A stretch of 22,646 nucleotides of DNA from JBDHXE01 sp035445085 (GTDB lineage: Bacteria > Bacteroidota > Ignavibacteria > Kapaibacteriales > UBA2268): positions 1-22,646 of the forward strand of contig DAOMQA010000027.1 in the NCBI GenBank assembly GCA_035445085.1, in the 5' to 3' direction. A program made the position numbers and the translations under genes. How positions within the stretch are numbered: position 1 is the first letter of the stretch; each line of letters begins with the position of its first letter. This document shows positions 7,189 to 16,600 of the stretch, piece after piece. Under the pieces are notes generated by a model, which saw nothing but the letters and a program-made list of their open reading frames with translations, was not told the origin of the DNA and made no database searches.

Positions 7189-7236
7189 TTGTATAAAATT
7201 GTATAAAGTTCAATTATTTATAGAGAGAATAAAAAA

Positions 7237-8784
7237 ATGGACGGAAAAATTGAACACTTTGCCTTAGAAAATCCAGTACTTTTACTTGCTGGAAAAGGTC
7301 GTAATGAACTAACAAGAGACGACTTAATAAAAGTTATTCTTGAGAAGCAATTAGAGCGAATAACTTTTAACTATACAGGCTTAGATGGCAAACTTAAAGA
7401 GCTTAAAATACCTATTACAAGCCGCAAACAAGCTGAATTGATTTTATCAGAGGGTGAACGCATTGACGGTACTACCTTGTTTAAGGGAATTGTAGAAGCA
7501 GGTAAATCCGACTTATATATAGTGCCAGAGTATAGAACTGCCTTTTTAAATCCTTTCGATGATAAAAGTCTGAATCTAATATGTAGGTTTATGGATAGAA
7601 ATGGCGAGCTTGCTGATTATACTCCAGATAATATATTACGCAAAGCAGCAAATCAATTTCGCAGCAAAACTGGGCTTGATTTATATTCATTCGGTGAATT
7701 AGAGTTTTACTTAATAGGTAATGTTGAAAATAATCTTTACCCACTGGCAAAGCAAAAAGGCTACCATGCAACTTCGCCTTTTGTTAAGACTGGGGGAATT
7801 ATGAATGAAATGCTCCACCATATGTCTAAAATTACGGGTTCTATCAAATATGCTCATAATGAAATTGGCTTTATTCAAAGTGTTGAATCAGAATTACCTG
7901 AACTAAAAGGTAAATTTGCCGAACAAGTAGAATTAGAGTTCTTGCCTACACAAATTGAAGATACTGCTGATATTATGGTATTAGCAAGCTGGCTAATTCG
8001 TAATATAGCTTATAAACATAATTTTGTAGCAACTTTCTTTCCAAAAATAGATTATGACCATGCTGGTAATAGCCTATATATACATAATGCTATTATGAGA
8101 GATGGGAAAAATATTATGACCGACAGTAATGGTGAATTAACTGATGAAGCTATGCAATTAATAGGTGGTCTATGTTATTTTGCACCTACACTTACTTCAT
8201 TTGGCAATATGATTTCATCATCTTATTTGCGTTTAGTACCAAACCATGATGCACCTACAAAAGTATGCTGGAGCGAATCTAACCGTAATGCCTTAATAAG
8301 AGTTCCACTTGCTTGGTCTAAATTTGATAATATAGCAATGAAGCTAAACCCTCAACAGAAAGAAAAACTGCCTCGCTATGAAAGCAGACAAATGGTAGAA
8401 CTTCGCTCACCAGACGGTAGTGCAAATGCTCATTTATTACTTGCCGGAATAGCTCTTGCCGCAGAATGGGGAGTAACGAACCCAACGGACTCAATGTCGT
8501 TAGCAAAAAATAGCCGCGTTTCTTTAAATATACAAAGTAATCCTAATTTAGGAGAACTGTCAGAACTTGCAACAAGTTGCGTAGAATCTGCCGAAATGCT
8601 TTTAGCACATAGAAATTTATTTGAAGCAAATGGTATATTTCCTTATAATGTTACTGATTATATAGCAAATGTATTGCTAAACGAAAATGATAAAAATTTA
8701 AACAAGCGATTAATGTCGCTACCAGATGACGAAAAAGTTAGCGAATCACGAAGAATTATGCATAAACACTTGCACAAACACTAA
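7237..8784 (+). CDS. Glutamine synthetase family protein
   Basis: The 515-residue protein has a glutamine synthetase layout: an N-terminal beta-grasp part (about 15-125) and a catalytic domain. Motifs in order are GELEFYL (153-159, with the Glu-x-Glu metal ligands), HNEIG (207-211), EQVELEFLP (229-237), SSSYLRLVPNHDAP (327-340), NRNALIRVP (349-357) and MVELRSPDGSANAHL (386-400). Between HNE and EQVE there are about 15 more residues than in E. coli GlnA. At the NGSGMHCH metal site the sequence is AGNSLYIH (276-283), with Tyr281 where the ligand His normally stands. The adenylylation Tyr loop (NLYDLPP) is absent. It may be a GS of the Bacteroidota GS-like subgroup, or a gamma-glutamyl-ligase relative acting on another amine. 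fmt follows after 9 bases, so the two are probably one transcript. Confidence 0.8.
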   Translation: MDGKIEHFALENPVLLLAGKGRNELTRDDLIKVILEKQLERITFNYTGLDGKLKELKIPITSRKQAELILSEGERIDGTTLFKGIVEAGKSDLYIVPEYRTAFLNPFDDKSLNLICRFMDRNGELADYTPDNILRKAANQFRSKTGLDLYSFGELEFYLIGNVENNLYPLAKQKGYHATSPFVKTGGIMNEMLHHMSKITGSIKYAHNEIGFIQSVESELPELKGKFAEQVELEFLPTQIEDTADIMVLASWLIRNIAYKHNFVATFFPKIDYDHAGNSLYIHNAIMRDGKNIMTDSNGELTDEAMQLIGGLCYFAPTLTSFGNMISSSYLRLVPNHDAPTKVCWSESNRNALIRVPLAWSKFDNIAMKLNPQQKEKLPRYESRQMVELRSPDGSANAHLLLAGIALAAEWGVTNPTDSMSLAKNSRVSLNIQSNPNLGELSELATSCVESAEMLLAHRNLFEANGIFPYNVTDYIANVLLNENDKNLNKRLMSLPDDEKVSESRRIMHKHLHKH

Positions 8785-8793
8785 TAATATTAA

Positions 8794-9720
8794 ATGGATA
8801 ATAAAGCTAATATAATTTTTATGGGGACACCCGATTTCGCTGTACCCTCTTTTGTTGCTATTAATGAGGCTTATGGTATTAAAGCAGTAGTTACTGTTCC
8901 AGACAAGCCTAAAGGGCGTGGGCTATCACTTAGTTATTCGCCAATTAAAGAAAAGGCCATAGAGCTTGGCTTACCTATATTACAGCCAGATAAATTAAAA
9001 GATGGAGATTTTATTGATAATCTAAAGCAATATGAACCAGATATAATTGTTGTAATTGCATTTAGAATATTACCTAAAGAAGTATATTCATTGGCAAAAA
9101 TAGCCTCATTTAATATACACGGCAGTTTATTGCCAAAATTTAGAGGTGCAGCGCCAATTAACCATGCTATTATTAACGGCGAAACTAAAGGCGGGCTTAC
9201 TTCATTCATACTTGGCGAAAAAGTTGATACTGGAAATATTCTACTTCAATACGAGTGCCCTATCGATAAAAATATGACTGCTGGCGAATTACATGATAAA
9301 TTAATGATAGCATCAGCTAACTTAAGTTTAGATACAATAAGTTTATTAATAAGTGGAGTCTATACTCCAATTGTGCAAGATGATAGTTTAGCTTCTCCCG
9401 CTCCAAAACTCTTTCGGGATAATTGTAGAATAGATTGGAATAAAAGTCAACAAGAAGTACATAACTTTATACGCGGCCATTCGCCTTATCCTGCAAGCTG
9501 GACTACGTTTGAAGGGAAGCAGTATAAAATTATACGAACAGAGCTTACCCAACAGCATATAGACAAAGGTACTTTTGTAATAAAAGATAATACTATACTT
9601 GTAGGGACTTCAGATTTAGCTCTAAGTATCTTAGAAGTACAAGCAGAAAATAAAAAGTCAATGGCTACAAAAGACTTCTTAAACGGCTGGAGAGGTCCGC
9701 TTAAGGGGCAATTTATATAA
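8794..9720 (+). CDS. fmt: Methionyl-tRNA formyltransferase
   Basis: The enzyme formylates Met-tRNAfMet with 10-formyltetrahydrofolate for translation initiation. The 308-residue length is normal. The N-terminal formyltransferase domain begins IIFMGTPDFAVPSF. The active-site triad lies in FNIHGSLLPKFRGAAPIN (Asn107, His109) and VDTGNIL (Asp145). A C-terminal OB-like domain (about 210-308) contains HNFIRGHSPYPASWT. The ATG is at the expected distance from MGTPDF. Many bacteria carry fmt next to def, but here the neighbour is the GS-like gene. An inverted repeat behind the stop may end transcription. Confidence 0.96.
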   Translation: MDNKANIIFMGTPDFAVPSFVAINEAYGIKAVVTVPDKPKGRGLSLSYSPIKEKAIELGLPILQPDKLKDGDFIDNLKQYEPDIIVVIAFRILPKEVYSLAKIASFNIHGSLLPKFRGAAPINHAIINGETKGGLTSFILGEKVDTGNILLQYECPIDKNMTAGELHDKLMIASANLSLDTISLLISGVYTPIVQDDSLASPAPKLFRDNCRIDWNKSQQEVHNFIRGHSPYPASWTTFEGKQYKIIRTELTQQHIDKGTFVIKDNTILVGTSDLALSILEVQAENKKSMATKDFLNGWRGPLKGQFI

Positions 9721-9728
9721 TAAAATCA

Positions 9729-9772
9729 AGAATATACAATTAATGCACAATTAATATTAAATTGTATATTCT
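9729..9772. terminator. Shared AT-rich inverted repeat between convergent genes
   Basis: A 13-bp perfect inverted repeat (AGAATATACAATT at 9729-9741, AATTGTATATTCT at 9760-9772) surrounds an 18-base loop. The right arm lies over the last codons of the transglutaminase-like gene, and the left arm just behind fmt, so it could act as a bidirectional terminator. The stem is AT-rich and no long T-run follows, so this is tentative. Confidence 0.4.
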
Positions 9773-10380
9773 ACTGATATTTCTTCTGGCCTATTATAGA
9801 ACAAGGCTTGGCAGTCTTCAGACTGCTCCATAGCTGTTATAACTGACGGTAATGGGGCAATAAACACATAGTTATAGTCTATCTCACCCAATTCCTTTCT
9901 TATTGGATATGCAAGTTTTTCTTTGTCAATTGCAAACTGCGAATCTATACCTTGTTTATTACCCCGCGGGTCTAATCTAAACCAACCTATACCCTCTATA
10001 TATACAGCATTAAGTCCATGCAAGGCATACCCCGACTCTATCGTCCCTTGCCTCAATACTTTTTGATAGCAAAAGCCTGTTGGAATACCCATACCACGTA
10101 ATAAAGTTGCCAATAAATGTGATTTAGCAAAGCAGATGCCTTCTTGTTTTTTTAAAGTATCGTTAGCACCGATAGTTATGACCTTACTCTTAGTATCAAA
10201 TGAGTGAGAAATATTATCTCTTACTAGTTCAAAGGCAATTTTGGCCCTTTCTTTATCATTAGTAGCAATAGAATTAATATGATGTATCTTTTCCTGAATT
10301 AAAGGGGTACTATATTCAATATATGGAGGAATTTCTTTACGAAACTCTTCCAAGTTATCACTTTCTATTTTTAATTTCAT
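9757..10380 (-). CDS. Transglutaminase-like cysteine protein
   Basis: The 207-residue cytoplasmic protein (no signal peptide) has a transglutaminase-like papain fold. The Cys-His-Asp triad is visible: EGICFAKSHLLATLLRGMGIP (Cys83), LHGLNAVYIEGIGW (His121) and FRLDPRGN (Asp137). Bacterial members of this fold are often peptidases or amidases rather than true transglutaminases, so the substrate cannot be given. It follows the aspartase fusion gene by 35 bases on the same strand and probably shares its transcript. Its last codons carry one arm of the inverted repeat shared with fmt. The ATG at 10380 starts directly with the conserved sequence. Confidence 0.8.
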   Translation of the reverse strand: MKLKIESDNLEEFRKEIPPYIEYSTPLIQEKIHHINSIATNDKERAKIAFELVRDNISHSFDTKSKVITIGANDTLKKQEGICFAKSHLLATLLRGMGIPTGFCYQKVLRQGTIESGYALHGLNAVYIEGIGWFRLDPRGNKQGIDSQFAIDKEKLAYPIRKELGEIDYNYVFIAPLPSVITAMEQSEDCQALFYNRPEEISVEYTI

Positions 10381-10415
10381 TATAATGTTTCCTACTAACT
10401 ATTTTTAAATATTAT

Positions 10416-12299
10416 CTAATAGTCCTTGTGCCTTTCTATGTGGATAGGCTGTATCATATTTTCTGGCTTTAAAAATTCGTCTAATTTCTCTTTAGATAAA
10501 TAATTATGTTCAAGCACTAATTCATACACACCTTTGTTAGTCGCAAAGGCTTCTTTAGCAACCTTTGAACATGCCTCATAGCCGATTAAAGGCACTAAAG
10601 CAGTTACTAAACCGATACTATTCTGAACATAATATTGGCACTTTTCTTCATTAGCTGTTATACCGTCTATACATCTTTCTTTTAAGGTCATAATACCATT
10701 GCAAAGCATTTCGATAGATTCAAGAATAGATTGAGCAATTACAGGCTCCATTACATTAAGTTGCAGTTGCCCTGCTTCGGCAGCTAATGTTACTGTTAGG
10801 TCATTACCTATCACTTTAAAAGCAATCTGATTTACTACCTCTGGTATCACTGGGTTTACTTTGCCGGGCATTATTGAAGAACCCGGTTGCATAGCAGGCA
10901 AGTTAATTTCGTTCAAACCAGCCCTTGGTCCAGAACTTAATAATCTTAAATCATTAGAAATTTTAGACAATTTGACGGCTAATCTTTTTACCGCAGAAGA
11001 ATAAATTACAAAGGCACCTGTATCTTGAGTTGCTTCTACTAAGTTAGACGCCAAAACTAATGGTAATCCCGTTACCTCTCTCAAGAAATGAGTAACATAG
11101 CCAGAATATTTTGGTTCGGCGGTAATACCTGTTCCTATAGCTGTTGCACCCATATTGATTTCGTGGAATAGTTTCGCATTATCGCTTAATCGCTGTATTT
11201 CTTCTTCTAATGTTACTGCATAAGCTTCAAATTCCTGCCCTAAGGTCATTGGTACGGCGTCTTGCAATTGTGTTCTGCCCATTTTAAGTATATGCTTAAA
11301 TTCTTCACCTTTTTTTCTGAAAGAGGAAATGAGTTCACGTAAAGCTGCTTTTAGGTTTTCGTTCTCGTAAATCATAGTGAGTAATAATGAAGTCGGATAG
11401 ACATCATTTGTGGATTGAGACATATTTATATGGTTATTAGGGTGGCAATGCTCGTACTGACCTTTTTCATAGCCCATAATTTCTAAGGCACGGTTTGCTA
11501 TTACTTCATTAGCGTTCATATTCGTAGAAGTACCAGCGCCTCCTTGTATCAAATCCACTTGAAAATGGGTATGGTATTTGCCAGAAATAATATCATCGCA
11601 AGCCTTACAAATTGCATCTTTTAAGGTGTTATCTAAAGAGCCCAATTTGTGATTTGCCATAGCCGCAGCTTTCTTTACTTGAGCTAGAGCAATTATCAAG
11701 TTCTTATGATGCGAAATACTAATACCTGTAATATTAAAATTCTCAATAGCTCTTAATGTTTGAACTCCATAATAACTATCATAAGGTACTTCTCTATTGC
11801 CTAACAAATCATGTTCTAACCTTGTTTTGCCAGAAAGATACTGCTGATAAAAGCCAGCCGCACGGCTTGCCGCTACTCTTAGTCGCCTTGACATTACTCG
11901 CGAAATGCTGGCAAGTAATTTAGCTGTAATGCTTGGATAATCTTTATAAAGCTCGTCAATTACTTCACGCTCCAACACCAAAATAATAGATGGTTCAATA
12001 CAACGGGCTGACGTAGAATGAGGGTATTGATCTAATAAAGCACCTTCGGACAAAAATTCCCCTTTATTAAAAACACCAATTTGCTTCATTTTAGTATCGT
12101 GTGCTGATTTTAGAATTTCTACTTTTCCTGCATATATTACAAATACCTTCTCTCTTGCTTCGTTTTCCTTAAACAAGAATTCGCCATCATTATAATTAGA
12201 TGAGTTAAATTGAGTTGCTAACGTTTCTATTTCGTTGTCATTTAAATCTTTGAATAATTCAATATTTTTTAAGAATAACTGAATATCAATCTTTTCCAT
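10416..12299 (-). CDS. aspA: Aspartate ammonia-lyase with N-terminal cyclic-nucleotide-binding domain
   Basis: The 627-residue protein reversibly splits aspartate into fumarate and ammonia. Residues 1-150 form a CRP-type cyclic-nucleotide-binding domain (FKDLNDNEIETLA, VFVIYAGKVEIL, FNKGEFLSEGALL) with its C-helix. Residues 157-627 are a complete lyase of the aspartase/fumarase family. The lyase carries GGAGTSTNMNANEV, MSQSTNDVYP and the signature GSSIMPGKVNP (473-483); the following VIPEVVNQIAFKVIGND and LQLNVMEPV favour aspartase over fumarase. The domain has no helix-turn-helix, so it probably tunes the enzyme rather than binding DNA. At the phosphate-binding position that is usually Arg, the sequence is PHSTS (His94), so cAMP binding is doubtful. 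The ATG at 12299 is chosen because a -7 element at 12345-12352 lies inside the longer frame, which extends to 12368 with a hydrophobic, unlikely N-terminus. Confidence 0.9.
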   Translation of the reverse strand: MEKIDIQLFLKNIELFKDLNDNEIETLATQFNSSNYNDGEFLFKENEAREKVFVIYAGKVEILKSAHDTKMKQIGVFNKGEFLSEGALLDQYPHSTSARCIEPSIILVLEREVIDELYKDYPSITAKLLASISRVMSRRLRVAASRAAGFYQQYLSGKTRLEHDLLGNREVPYDSYYGVQTLRAIENFNITGISISHHKNLIIALAQVKKAAAMANHKLGSLDNTLKDAICKACDDIISGKYHTHFQVDLIQGGAGTSTNMNANEVIANRALEIMGYEKGQYEHCHPNNHINMSQSTNDVYPTSLLLTMIYENENLKAALRELISSFRKKGEEFKHILKMGRTQLQDAVPMTLGQEFEAYAVTLEEEIQRLSDNAKLFHEINMGATAIGTGITAEPKYSGYVTHFLREVTGLPLVLASNLVEATQDTGAFVIYSSAVKRLAVKLSKISNDLRLLSSGPRAGLNEINLPAMQPGSSIMPGKVNPVIPEVVNQIAFKVIGNDLTVTLAAEAGQLQLNVMEPVIAQSILESIEMLCNGIMTLKERCIDGITANEEKCQYYVQNSIGLVTALVPLIGYEACSKVAKEAFATNKGVYELVLEHNYLSKEKLDEFLKPENMIQPIHIERHKDY

Positions 12300-12344
12300 A
12301 TTGTCCCCAAAAAAGATAAAGTAATTAATTAAAATAATAAGATA

Positions 12345-12352
12345 CAAATATA
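12345..12352 (-). promoter_or_regulatory. -7 element TATATTTG before the aspartase fusion gene
   Basis: The minus strand reads TATATTTG 45 bases upstream of ATG 12299. A possible TTG -33 element (12368-12370) is only 15 bases further up. It sets the aspartase gene apart from the smc cluster and helps decide its start. Confidence 0.5.
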
Positions 12353-12455
12353 GTATTATAATTAACACAATTTGTTTTCTAATCTTGTATTAATCGAATA
12401 AAAATCTTAATATTGTAATTTAAGTTTTAAAGTGCTTGTTTGGTGTGTAATTCTT

Positions 12456-13661
12456 TTATTTTATGTCTGAATAATAATCTGTATGCACCCATTCACTACA
12501 TAAATTCAGAATACCACGATAAATACCATAAATCAGGTTCAATTGACTTATATTTAAATTCTGGTGTATTGGCAAAGCTATAGTATTACTTGTTTTATCA
12601 AAAAGGTGTTCTATGTTAAATTCATTAAGTTTAAAAGAATATTGTTGATTATTTATATCGGAGAAATAAAAATATGATCTAATTGTTTCCTTTTTATCTA
12701 AGCCTTTTATGCCATCAATTTGGAATAATCTTTCAATGTATTGATAGTTTTCATTCCTTTTATGTATAATTGTTGGGAGACTTTTTAGCTCATTATTAAT
12801 AGAAAGGTACACAAATTCTCTTTTGAAAACATCAAGACTACGATATTTATTCCACATAACAGTATCTTCAATTTTTAGATTTATTATCAAAGCACCAAAT
12901 TGAGTAGAAAATATCTTAGGTAAGTCTATTATAAAGATAGCACTATCGTCAATTACTGAATGATTAAACGTAGCATCAATATAATTTAAGTTCTCAATAC
13001 TACAAATATTTTTAGCAATATCAATATTTGGCACGAAAGTAAATTTATTGCTTTTAACTAATTCTATAAGTAGTTCTTCGCTTTCCTTATATTTAAGTGC
13101 GGTATTTTCATAATCGTGGGTTTTCTCGAATGGATCTAAATTTATTGGGTTATTAATCTTAGGCTTATTAAATATAACGGGATAATTAAATGTATGCCAT
13201 TTGATAAAAAAGTCATACAAGTTTTTTCTATACGAAACGCCAACGTCTATATATGTATATTGACTATTTTTTAAGTCATTAACAACATACCATAATAAAT
13301 AATCTTGAGCTCTATTTTCTTTTCCTAATTCATTCGCTGCTAAATTATTTAGAAACAAATGCCTACCAACTGGCAATAGAATGATACTACCTATTGGGCT
13401 ATTGCCCAAATAAGCAATATACATAATATCTTCGGGCTTTAGTCTACTTGGTAAATTAGGGTCTTGTGGGTCGTACCACATATTACGGAGAACGTTCAAA
13501 TCTTCTTCATTACCTTCTTTTCTAATAACAATAACATCATTGCGTTCTGCTTTTCTAATATTCTTTTTAACTGAATATGGTATATTATTCCATACTAATT
13601 CGGGGTCTATATTTAGCCCACAACCGTTATGAATAAAATCTTTACTTACATATCCAGACAT
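12456..13661 (-). CDS. FemAB/GNAT-like acyltransferase joined to a partial DegT-aminotransferase-like domain
   Basis: 401 residues; no single family covers it. Residues about 25-165 resemble FemAB/GNAT acyltransferases: VKKNIRKAERNDVIVIR, IAYLGNSPIGSIILLPVG, LLWYVVNDLKNS and YIDVGVSYRKNLYDFFIKW. Residues about 235-390 resemble the second half of DegT/DnrJ/EryC1/StrS-type aminotransferases. AIFIIDLPKIFSTQFGALI lines up with the PLP-lysine segment (as in AIFSFHPIKNITCAEGGLI of ArnB) with Lys249 at the lysine position. LKSLPTIIHKRNENYQYIERL matches the RR.E...Y helix, and IALPIHQNLNISQLNLI the SLP.FP.L....D..I end. The first half of the aminotransferase, with its cofactor-phosphate site, is absent, so PLP catalysis is unlikely. 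It starts 10 bases behind smc, in the mreBCD-smc unit, which suggests a cell-envelope job (inference). Domain similarities are by eye. Confidence 0.6.
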   Translation of the reverse strand: MSGYVSKDFIHNGCGLNIDPELVWNNIPYSVKKNIRKAERNDVIVIRKEGNEEDLNVLRNMWYDPQDPNLPSRLKPEDIMYIAYLGNSPIGSIILLPVGRHLFLNNLAANELGKENRAQDYLLWYVVNDLKNSQYTYIDVGVSYRKNLYDFFIKWHTFNYPVIFNKPKINNPINLDPFEKTHDYENTALKYKESEELLIELVKSNKFTFVPNIDIAKNICSIENLNYIDATFNHSVIDDSAIFIIDLPKIFSTQFGALIINLKIEDTVMWNKYRSLDVFKREFVYLSINNELKSLPTIIHKRNENYQYIERLFQIDGIKGLDKKETIRSYFYFSDINNQQYSFKLNEFNIEHLFDKTSNTIALPIHQNLNISQLNLIYGIYRGILNLCSEWVHTDYYSDIK

Positions 13662-13671
13662 TTTTTAACCT

Positions 13672-16600
13672 TTAGGCTGCTGCTTCTTGTTTAATGTTTA
13701 CTGAAACTACTTTCGATACGCCGTCCTCTTGCATAGTTACACCATAAAGCGTATTAGCTGCTTCCATAGTCTTTTTATTATGAGTAACTATTAAAAATTG
13801 GGTATCTATAGAAAAATTCTTAATCATATTGATAAATTTATCTATATTCTTATCATCTAATGGAGCATCAACCTCATCTAATATACAGAAAGGGCTTGGC
13901 TTTACTAAATATATTGCAAATAATAAGGCAATAGCTGTCAATGTTTTCTCACCTCCAGATAGCATCTCAATAGAATGCGGTTTCTTATTGGGCGGTTTAG
14001 CTGTAATTTTTATATCCGTTTCTAATAAGTTTTCACTCTGAAGTGCCAAATCTGCTTCGCCGTCAGCCCCAAATAATTTTTGAAATAACTCTTTGAAATT
14101 GACTCTTATTTTATCAAATGTTTCTTGGAATTTAATTTCAGCATTTAAGTTGATTTCTTCTATTGTTGCAACTAATATCTTTTGGGAACTTATCAAATCT
14201 GCTAATTGTTTTTCATAAAATTCTAACCTTTCGCTTTGCGTCTCAAACTCTTCTAAAGCCATAAAATTAACACTGCCAAGCTGATTTAATTTACTTTTTA
14301 TATCAGCAATCTGGTTTTTAGCTTGATTAGCATCAAACTCCTCTAAATTAGGAAGTTTAACATTTTCTGGCAATACCTGAAACTCATCATTTAATCTTTG
14401 TAATATATTGTTAGAAGCTGTCTCAAACTGTGTCTTATTTAGCTCTAAATTATGTATACTTTTGTGTATAGTGTCCAATTTATTTCTAAGTTCATTTAAC
14501 TCGCCTTCGCCTCTATTAGCGTTTTCCTTCATTAATTTTAACTCTTCGCTAATTAATTGCTTCTTATTTAATAATTGATTATAACTTACTTCTAATTCTT
14601 CAAATGTATTAGTTAAAGCATTATAAGATAGCTCCAACTCTTTGTTGTGAACATCTAAGTTATTGCTGTCTTTTTCTTTGCTCTGAATCTTTTGAGTATG
14701 TGAATTAACTTGATTTTGATAGCTTTGTATCTGGCTAATTAAATTATTTATACTATTATTAATAGTAACTTCTCTTAATTCATAGTCTCTTAGGCTCTTT
14801 GATATATTACTATTAGAAATTTCTAATTGATTTAATTCATTTTTAAGAATTTCTGAATTGGATTTTGCCGTTTCATAATCACTATACATATCAGTTATTT
14901 GATTTTTTAACTTATCATTATCTTGCAATAAATCGCTTAGCTGACTTTCTAAATCTATTTTCATAGATTCATACATTGTTATATTATTTGCTAAAGATTC
15001 TCTTTTTAACTCGGAAGAATCTATTTTGCGTGTTATGTTTATAGCTTCTTGTTGATATTTCTTTAGTAAATTAGTAAGATTTTGTATATCAATTTGAGCT
15101 ATCTCTTCTTGATAATCTTTTAATTGTTCATTATATTCAGCAATCTGGCTTTCAATTTTAGCAATATTTTCTTTAAAGCTAATAATCTTTTGTTTTTTGC
15201 CTATCCACTGTCCTTCTTTTTGGGAAATAGAGCCACCGTAAATATAACCAATTTTGTTGATTAACTCACCTTCTAATGTTACCGCAGTATCACATTTATT
15301 ATTAGCTATTAATAAATTAGCAGTTTCTTTATTACTGACTACTAATGTACGCCCAGTAAGCCCTCTCACTACATTGATTAACCTATCATCAGCATTTATT
15401 AGTTCACTAAGCCAACCAAAGCAAGTATCGTTGAGTTCTATACTCTCTTGTGCTTCGATTTTAGGTATTTGTTCTAATATAATAAAGCCTGTTTTTCCTT
15501 TTTGTGCTCTTTTTAGTGAAGCCATTGCTTGCTGTGCTTCGTTATAAGTATCTACTACAAAGCTATGTGCCATTTCGCCAAGTGCTGCAACAACGGCGCT
15601 TGCAAACTTCTCATCAACACCAAGCGACTCACCTAAAATAAGTTTTTCTTTCCCTTTTAGCCAATCTGTATCAGAATTTAGAAACTTTGATACTTCTGTA
15701 TTGTCTACTAATGAATTCAAGAAATCTAAAGTGGACTTTTTACTATTTATATCTTGTTTAAATTGATTTATATTTAATTTAATATCATTAATCTTATTCT
15801 CAATAATTGTTTTTTGCTCTTGTGCCGATAATAAATTAGCTTCACTTTCAGTTATATATATATTAGTCTGCTCTAACTGTGAGTTCAGTTCAATTACTTC
15901 TTCTTCAATTCTAATGCTTTGAGAATTTATATGAGCTACTTCATTTGTATTTAGCTGAATCTTTTTAGTAATTTGTCTTTCTTTGTCTAAATTTCTATCT
16001 ACATTGCTTTTTGTTGAATCTATTTTTACTTTTATGGTATTTAGAGTAGAATTAGCATGAGTAAACTTATCTCTCACGTCTTTAATTTTAGAATTAGCAT
16101 CTTGTGCATCGTGCGATATTAATTGTTTTTGCTCAATTACGCTACGTATTTCAGATTTTTGTTTTTCTAATTGTTCTGTAGCAATAGTAGATTTTTGTTC
16201 TAAATTATTTATTTGAAATTTACTTTCTTCAATTTCCTTTTCTAATCTCTCAATAGAGCTAATATTGGAGTTCATTCTTTCTAAGGAAACAGCTTTTTCT
16301 CTTTTATTATCATTTATATCATTTAAGAGCTTCTTTTCAAAATTCGATAATTCGCTTAATTCTGACTCTATGTCTTCAATTTGTATTTTATGTTCGTTTA
16401 TTTCGGTAGATTTATTTGATAATTCTATACTATATTTAATGGATGATTCATTTAAAGAATGTAATTCTTTATGTACAATAGCTAATTTGTTATTATAATT
16501 TTGCAAATCAAATGACAGATAATAAATCTCTATTTCTCTTAGTTCATTCAACAATTGATTATAACGCTTAGTTTTTGAGGCTTGTCTCGACAAAGAATTA

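Noticed and set aside
7115..7213. Extension of the small membrane protein to a TTG at 7213
   Set aside because: It overlaps the promoter region of the divergent GS-like gene and adds non-conserved sequence. The ATG at 7114 is a simpler start.
12300..12368. N-terminal extension of the aspartase fusion with a hydrophobic stretch, which could pass as a membrane anchor
   Set aside because: A TATATTTG promoter element lies inside it, and the conserved domain begins at the ATG at 12299.
9757..13661. A defence or toxin system made of the aspartase fusion, transglutaminase-like protein and chimera
   Set aside because: No nuclease, NTPase sensor, toxin fold or effector-cyclase pair is visible. The cyclic-nucleotide-binding domain sits on a metabolic enzyme, and no nucleotide cyclase lies nearby.
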